From positions 505,951 through 569,950 of the forward strand of contig MNCI01036181.1 in the NCBI GenBank assembly GCA_015680685.1: DNA of 64,000 nucleotides, in the 5' to 3' direction. Shown piece after piece: positions 58,501 through 64,000 of the stretch. The translations under genes were made by a program, and so were the position numbers. How positions within the stretch are numbered: the first letter of the stretch is position 1; the number at the start of each line of letters is the position of its first letter. This DNA comes from Gnetum montanum (Eukaryota > Streptophyta > Gnetopsida > Gnetales > Gnetaceae). Below the pieces are notes generated by a model. The model worked only from the letters and a program-made list of their open reading frames with translations, was not told where the DNA came from and did no database searches.

Positions 58501-58900
58501 TGCTCAACATGGATGAGGCTTCCCCCATCATGGAACCACCAAATCCTAATATTTCAACTAGTTTTAACTAAGTTAGGTGAGGTTTTGGGGCTGCCAAGTG
58601 TGTTTAGAGGGGTTCTAGGTCATGGGGGCCCACTTTGGGTGTCCAACTAGGGCTAGAGGGGTGTTGAATGATAGGAATTAATGTTACTCCCCCCCCCCCC
58701 CCCCCCCCCCCCCCCNCATTATAACCCATGTTGTCTAGTTTTGTTCATGTCCAACCCTCTTTTAGGAACCTGGGTTTGAAAAGTTAGGTTGTAGCTACTA
58801 AAAATGGTAAAATAGTTATATTTTAATGATTTTGTGAAATGGAAGGCATGTATCCATGCTGGGTATGATATCCTCAACATGGATGCATGAGATTTAAGGC
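55600..58900. repeat. Tandem array, unit about 190 bp, about 17 copies, between protease and RT of element F
   Basis: A landmark TCCATGCTAG followed after 5-25 bp by AGCATGGA or a variant recurs near 56588, 56770, 56962, 57146, 57337, 57530, 57722, 57900, 58108, 58301, 58484 and 58853. The spacing is 178-208, with the last step double. Diverged copies extend back to about 55600. Each landmark can fold into a short imperfect hairpin. Short open stretches inside are chance ORFs. Confidence 0.78.
58689..58716. repeat. Poly-C run with an unresolved base
   Basis: 27 C followed by one N. The length is probably not reliable. Confidence 0.8.
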
Positions 58901-58934
58901 TTTGTTATTTTTCTAAGTGTTTAAGGGATTAAAA

Positions 58935-59095
58935 CCCCACGTTGATGTCATTTTTAGGCCAACATTGATGCCTGTTTAAAGCCTTAGCAAAATATAATGC
59001 CAGTTTAAAGTCCTAGTGAACTTTGATGCCAGTTTAAGCCCTTGGCAGGCCATAGGTTTGCCAGTTTTAGGCCATGGTGGATCCTCAAAGTTGTA
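58935..59095 (-). repeat. Minisatellite block 3 of element F
   Basis: Units such as GCCAGTTTAAAGTCCTAGTG and GCCAGTTTAAGCCCTTGGCA. It borders the array on the other side, so the array is framed by related blocks. Confidence 0.65.
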
Positions 59096-59590
59096 TAATT
59101 TTTTGGGTAAAAATTTTATTTTTTTCAAATCATTATGGTTTTTTCCAACTTCACAATTTTTTTGTAAGGATTTTTGTTTTTATCATGTATAAAAGTAATG
59201 AAAATAAAATAATGTAATAGATAAGTAAAATACAAATGAAAGTATAAATCTAGGCTACTTGCATGAAGGGTAAAATAAAATGCACAAACAAACATAACAA
59301 CTTGGCAAAGAGCAGCTAAGCTACATGGCTATTAGATATATATGGTTATAAAGACATGGCTTTATGAACATGATGTAGAAGGATCAAGGGGAACTTCACT
59401 TGTTTAGACTCTTCCTAATTTTTTAATTTCTACTCTACATAAGTTTGTATTTGACATTGCCTTCACTAACGATGTTAAATGGGAATTCATCCCATGATGC
59501 ATCCTGCTATTGTTATTATTATTGGTCGTATGCTCTCTCTCGAATTGTTGGATTTCATGGCTAGGAGTTTCTTCTTGAAATTCCACTTTG
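59096..59590 (-). other. Element F spacer after the protease
   Basis: No protein motif. An Asn/His-rich short frame (59586-59404) may be the decayed end of Gag-Pro; E has a similar Asn-rich tail after its protease. Confidence 0.45.
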
Positions 59591-59599
59591 AACTCCTAC

Positions 59600-60000
59600 T
59601 TTATATCCACATTTTTAATAACTAGGGGCACTACATTATCATCATGAATGATGATCTCACCTCCCTAATAAAGAAGGTGAATCTTTTGGTGAATGGGAGA
59701 AGACACAGCTCGTAACTGAGCTAACCATGGTCTTCCTAGGATAAGGTTAGCCTTAGATGTCTCCTCCACCACCAAGAAATTTGTAGTCATGGGGAATTTC
59801 TCCCCTACCTCAAAATCTAAGGTGATAGACCCCTTAATAGTAACCCTTGATCCATTGAAATATTTGAGAGCAGCTATCAATGTTTATTACATTTTCTTTA
59901 TCAAGCCTAATCGTTAAACAATGGTGCAAGGGATGATGTTAGTAGTTTCACCATCAACTACATGCACCTGATGCACATTAAATTTCCCAACCTATATGGT
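59600..60000 (-). pseudogene. Element F protease, decayed
   Basis: Minus strand. VVDGETTNIIP (about 59950) sits where the aspartic protease has DGG/DSG. The open stretch 59880-59665 follows with YFNGSRVTIKGSITLDF, FLVVEETSKANLILGRPWLA and LRAVSSPIHQ, the Tat-type protease end. The active-site Gly is replaced, and stops lie between the two parts. Confidence 0.75.
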
Positions 60001-60033
60001 TATGAATAGAGAATACCTAGTAATTTTTCCAAT

Positions 60034-60375
60034 CTATGGATTAACATTAATTTCTCTATCACAAAATATCAAGGGCATTGACTTCCCTTCCCTAGGTGTG
60101 GAAGGAATCATTATTGCATGAATGAATTCCTTGTTAGTAGGTATATCCTTACTAATAGGGATAAAAGATAGAATTTTGACTAATGTCTCATGATGTACAA
60201 TAAAATTCATGATTAGTTCATACAAACTCAAACTAATATTCTTTTTCTTAAGAGATTGTTTAACCTGATCTATCACATTGAGAAAGGTTTTCTTGTTAGC
60301 CATGGGCTTGTCACCCTGCATGTGCTTCACTTCCTCCATGCATCCCAAAATGCATACTTTAGCCTTAGGTTGCAT
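60034..60375 (-). pseudogene. Element F Gag-protease linker
   Basis: A 113-residue open stretch with LSLYELIMNFIVHHETLVKI and SKDIPTNKEFIHAIM, closely matching element E 29085-29507. This linker is typical of Tat-type gypsy elements. Confidence 0.7.
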
Positions 60376-60929
60376 TTATTGAGACTTCTCCTTGTTCTTT
60401 TGACCATGGGCTTTGGGATTCTTCTAAGGTTTATTGATCAGAGTAGGTTGGAAAAAGGAGGTCATGGGTATAGCTGATATGTCAACAGGCTTTAGTGGGC
60501 CCACCTCCTTTCATGCCTCCATCTACTTATCACTCTTATTATTAGGATTTTTCTTTTTCTTCTTATTTGCTTCTTGGGAGCTTTTTTGTTGTTAATTTGT
60601 GAGGAAGATGCAATAACATTAGCCACCATAGGGGGCTATTGGTTGGTTTTATCAGTTTGTGAGGCTATGGTTGGTCAAGCTATGGTAGGCAGGGATACCC
60701 TAATGATAAATAGTTCCCTAGGAGGCACTTCTGATTTCACCCTTATAACAAAAGGGGATCTTGACCTAGTGGGAGCTGAAGAAGCCCTTTCACCATGAGT
60801 ACAAGAATCACAGATGGTTCTTTTAAGGATTTTTTATTACCAACTATGTTAAACACTGATATGATATATGTAGCATTGTTAGTGTTCAATGGGTCTTTAC
60901 ACATTTACATCAATTGATTTTGAGGTTGG

Positions 60930-62645
60930 ATAGGGCTTGATGCATTTATAACTAGCTATTCCCTATCTATCATCTTTTTCAAGTCATCCTTTAGTGCAAG
61001 GAAGAAGTCTATGTCATGACCAGGTAGTTGGTAATAGTGGCAAAAGTGATCTATCTTAAAGTATTTAGGCAATGGTGGGTCATCTTTTATTACTCTAGCA
61101 AGATCCTTGGCTATTTCACAAAGTCTATAATGCTTCTTTTGGAAAGATTTAGAGATCTATTTGTACTCACTTTTCAATAGTTGATCCAACAACTCTGATG
61201 GTCTTAATGGTAGTGCAATGTATATGGACCTATCCTTCCTTTCAAAATTGGGTCTAGTCATTGCTAAAGTAGTGGCCCCAAAGGTTGAAGGTTTTTTATC
61301 ATAGTTATTAATCATGGGGACCTTGGGTGGATTGGTCCTTGGCCCCTAGCTAGTCGTCTTGGACTCTATAGTTACTACATTCATATTGATATGTTTGTCT
61401 TTCTCCTTATCTTTTCACGTATGTTGGTTTTTGTATGCTACGTAGGCTAGGTCATGACTAGCCTTTGCACTATCTTCTATATTCCTAGTTTGTAAGAATG
61501 CTTAGTTAAGTGACCATGGGTTAAGGTAGTAAAGTTTAGACTTGATAAAGTCATTAACCATCCCTTCAAATATAGTCATAAGGTGAGTTTTGGCTATGGG
61601 CTCTAGTATACCATTCAAGAGTTCATTCCATCACAAGATGAACTTTTGTACAAGCTCAAGGAACCCCTACTTGACCTTCATGAGTTGGTCAAGGGTAGTG
61701 TCAAGCCTCAAGTTATACTTGAAGCAATTAACAAACTAGGCTATCAAGTCTTCAAGGGACAATAAAGGGCTTTTCCAATCAAGAACATAGGAAAAATCCT
61801 CATGATGGTATCAGGCCACAACTACAATAATAAGCACTTAGATCTGAAGGTTATAATGTGAGAATAGGGTCATTTTCTTCATTATATTTAGTAAACTAAG
61901 GGACAAGGACACTAGGAGGAAGTGTCAAAGGTGGGACCACAAGACTGATAGGACCATCCCAATAGAATTCCATGATCTTTACACTTTGGGACATAGAGAC
62001 TTTGAGCCTCTTTAACTTCTTTGTCAAGTCCTAGATCATTTGGAAGGCTTGGTCTAGGCCCTGTGATGGTCCAGTTGGCTGTGAGGCTTGCACATATGGT
62101 TATAGTATTTGTTATTAGGCTTGTGGCCTCGCTATGGATTATATGAAAAAAGGAAGAGGTTGCATTATGGTGATGACTTGTGGACCAAACAAAGAAAAGG
62201 ATGTCTACACTGGTACTTAAGGTACAAAGGGAATAAAAGGGATATGTGACCCTTGTATTGCTTGGGGACTCATAGTGAGTTCCATGTGTGTCATTAGTGG
62301 ATTTATGGTGGTAAAATCCACTATCAATGGTTTTATATATCAAGACTCTGTTGTAAATGGCATCGATGTATTATGATTTTTTGTTTGTGGCATTGATTGA
62401 ATTTGATGTGTGGCTATAATAGGTATGAGGTTCACTATAGTAGGATAGAAAGGAGTGGAAGATGGTGGCACCATTCCCATAGAGAAAATAAAAGCATTAT
62501 AGGATGGCTTTGTGACCTTGGGGGATGTTTGTTGCAACAATCCTCCTAGGATGTCTTCAAGCTTAGATTTTACCTTGAATTCAATCTTCTCTCCTTGTTG
62601 TTCCTCAAAGCTATGCTTTTCATCTTCTTCTTCCATGATATTCAA
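60930..62645 (-). pseudogene. gag: Element F gag, decayed
   Basis: The likely N-terminus is the open stretch 62645-62340 (MNIMEEEDEKHSFEEQQGEK onward, acidic). The region 62060-61850 reads DLTKKLKRLKVSMSQSVKI and, after stops, VSLFTKYNEENDPILTL, the Gag entry motif. A zinc-knuckle-like segment at about 61050-60950 reads HFCHYYQLPGHDIDFF and ALKDDLKKMID. Many stops are present. It is homologous to E gag. Confidence 0.7.
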
Positions 62646-63185
62646 TTGGGCTAGGATGCTAGCATAGATGTTAGTAAGAGAAATTTGATCATACGAAGAA
62701 AGGATGTATTCTTTTCCACCCTAATGTATGAGTTCAAACTCCCTCTTGGTCTTACCTTTAATTCAAGGAATTAACATGCCTACCTATATTTTAGCAAAAA
62801 TGAAGTTATAGTAATCTTCATTTTTAGGTGTGAAATCAATACTTTTCCCTCTAACTCTCAAAGATCACCTACACTCCATGATTGTAGGGTCTTTGGGGTC
62901 ATAGACTCTCACGACCTATTGATCTAACCTACCATCAATGTAGTTGTAAGGAAACTTAGTTGATCATAGGAGAGACATGGTTATTTTAATGAGAACTACT
63001 TGAGATAGGCTATGAAAAGAAAAACTAACAATAGATTCCAAAAAGTGGAAATGAAGAGCAACCAAAGGAAAGGAAAATGGTCAAAAATGGGGTACTTACT
63101 AAAAATAACAAGTAGGGAATAAGGGAGGCTAGACTTCCTTACCCAAAATGGAAAGGTGCAAAGATGATAGAAAAATTTTACACAC
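62646..63185 (-). other. Element F leader region
   Basis: No gene is supported. Short hydrophobic frames look like chance ORFs. It lies upstream of gag on the element's strand. Confidence 0.4.
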
Positions 63186-63640
63186 ACTAACCTTCTAGTT
63201 ATCACACTTCTTGGTGCCAATGCTAGCTTCCTAACTATCACACCCCTGGATGTGGCAGGGGGAAAGAGGGGTGAGATGGGAGGATCTCACACCTTACAAA
63301 GCTAACATTGGTAAAAAGAAGGGGAGGGAAGAGATGAAAACTATTAAAGGTGTAGTGAAAAGGATGAAAATTTAGACAATTGTAATGGCTATGAAGTTTA
63401 AATCTGATGTATATGGGTAAAAATGATTAAAAACAAATTACCTACTATAAGTAGTAAGCAGGGGGTAAGTGGGGTTTACCCCTTTACTAGAAATGGCAAG
63501 CTAACAACGTTGGGATCAAGCTTCATCTATGTTGGTCTCCTAGCTATCACACCCAAAAGTGTAACAAAGGGAGAAAAGAGGGGTGAGATGAGGGGATCTA
63601 CCACCTTCTAAAACCAACATTGGTGAACGGGGGAAAAATA
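63186..63640. repeat. Diverged tandem repeat, about 310 bp period
   Basis: TATCACACCC followed by AGAGGGGTGAGATG occurs from 63236 and again from 63545. A partial copy, GTTATCACACTTC, is at 63198. On the minus strand ATTGGCACCAAGAAG (63205-63219) could be a primer site next to an LTR, but this is weak. Confidence 0.5.
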
Positions 63641-64000
63641 GGGATAGCCAAAATAGAAACCTACAACTTTCTAAAAATGATTTTAGAAATTGCCCAAATT
63701 CAACCACAAAGGAAGGGGAAAGTAATTTTTGTTGGTGATGATGGAAACATTGGTTTTGGAATGAGAATTTTGGCTAAGGTGGAACATTGGTGTGTAGGTA
63801 TTCATTGTTAATTTTTCCTGCTAAAATTCATAGCAAATATTTAAAAAATCAACACCCAACCATCCACAACTTCAACACTAGGGTTTCTACTACAAGGGGT
63901 TGAGTGGCAACATTGGGTTTTCAAAGGGGATTCAAGGTTTTTCATTGTAAAAATAAAAAATTTTCAGCAATTAGGCAACATTAGCTATGGGGGCAATCAT
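63641..64000. other. AT-rich end of window
   Basis: No gene, repeat boundary or RNA gene is seen in the last 360 bp. Confidence 0.5.

Larger units (their letters stand above)
50498..62700 (-). mobile_element. Element F: Tat-like Ty3/gypsy element with pol, decayed
   Basis: Minus-strand order is gag (62645-60930), Gag-protease linker, protease (about 60000-59600), a long repeat-filled spacer, RT, RNase H, integrase (55128-52500). Integrase last is the Ty3/gypsy order. The linker, knuckle and protease match element E. All parts carry stops, and RT has lost its catalytic aspartates. LTRs were not located; the 5' LTR may lie beyond 63220 or outside the window. The left limit given is where element E ends. 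Confidence 0.7.

Noticed and set aside
55600-58900. Short ORFs such as 56165-56416 and 57279-57482 as genes
   Set aside because: They are readings of the tandem array and start or stop at different places in each unit.

Overview
This window is intergenic DNA from a large plant nuclear genome. It is AT-rich and made almost entirely of old, nested retrotransposons and tandem repeats. I found no intact host gene, no tRNA or rRNA gene, no CRISPR array and nothing bacterial. The mix of Ty3/gypsy LTR elements, a plant-type LINE and heavy C-to-T decay (many CGA/CAG codons turned into stops) fits a gymnosperm or another giant-genome plant. The species cannot be fixed from sequence alone. Bases 1-298 and 34913-35025 are assembly gaps, and one N follows a poly-C run at 58716.

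Layout. (1) 299-3213 plus about 10208-10370 is one host segment with decayed, unrecognised minus-strand coding sequence. It is split by element A (3214-10207, + strand), a Gag-protease LTR element. (2) About 10370-13085 is a satellite array with a monomer near 395 bp; 13086-15755 is featureless AT-rich DNA. (3) 15756-50497 is an old gypsy element E (+ strand, LTRs at both ends, decayed gag-pro). It is burst open by element B (17203-26246, minus), element C (30768-43618, minus) and a 5'-truncated element D (about 43986-48571, +). C is itself interrupted by a GC-rich, 5'-truncated LINE, L (39101-42696, +). (4) From about 50500 to the end lies a Tat-like gypsy element F (minus) with gag, protease, RT, RNase H and integrase. 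A 3.3 kb array of a ~190 bp repeat separates its protease from its RT, and short minisatellite blocks flank that array.

Elements A-D are one family. Their LTRs are related, A-C keep a decayed tRNA-Asp primer site, and none has a recognisable RT or integrase, so they look non-autonomous. B, C and D carry an additional accessory gene downstream of gag. In all three copies it is preceded by an internal promoter-like block resembling the element's own LTR U3 (iterated short motif plus TATA box). It is also preceded by a remnant of a short intron whose acceptor lies directly against the ATG. In D the iterated motif of the internal block matches D's own LTR rather than the motif of the other elements, which suggests that the two promoters are kept matched.

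The LINE is the second highlight. After its RT and zinc-binding domain it continues with a region that resembles the accessory protein of B, C and D, then a long coiled coil, and it ends in a recognisable DnaJ-type J domain with an HPD motif. I know of no described plant LINE with this tail. These two systems, the self-promoted accessory gene and the J-domain LINE, are the parts of the window most likely to be new.
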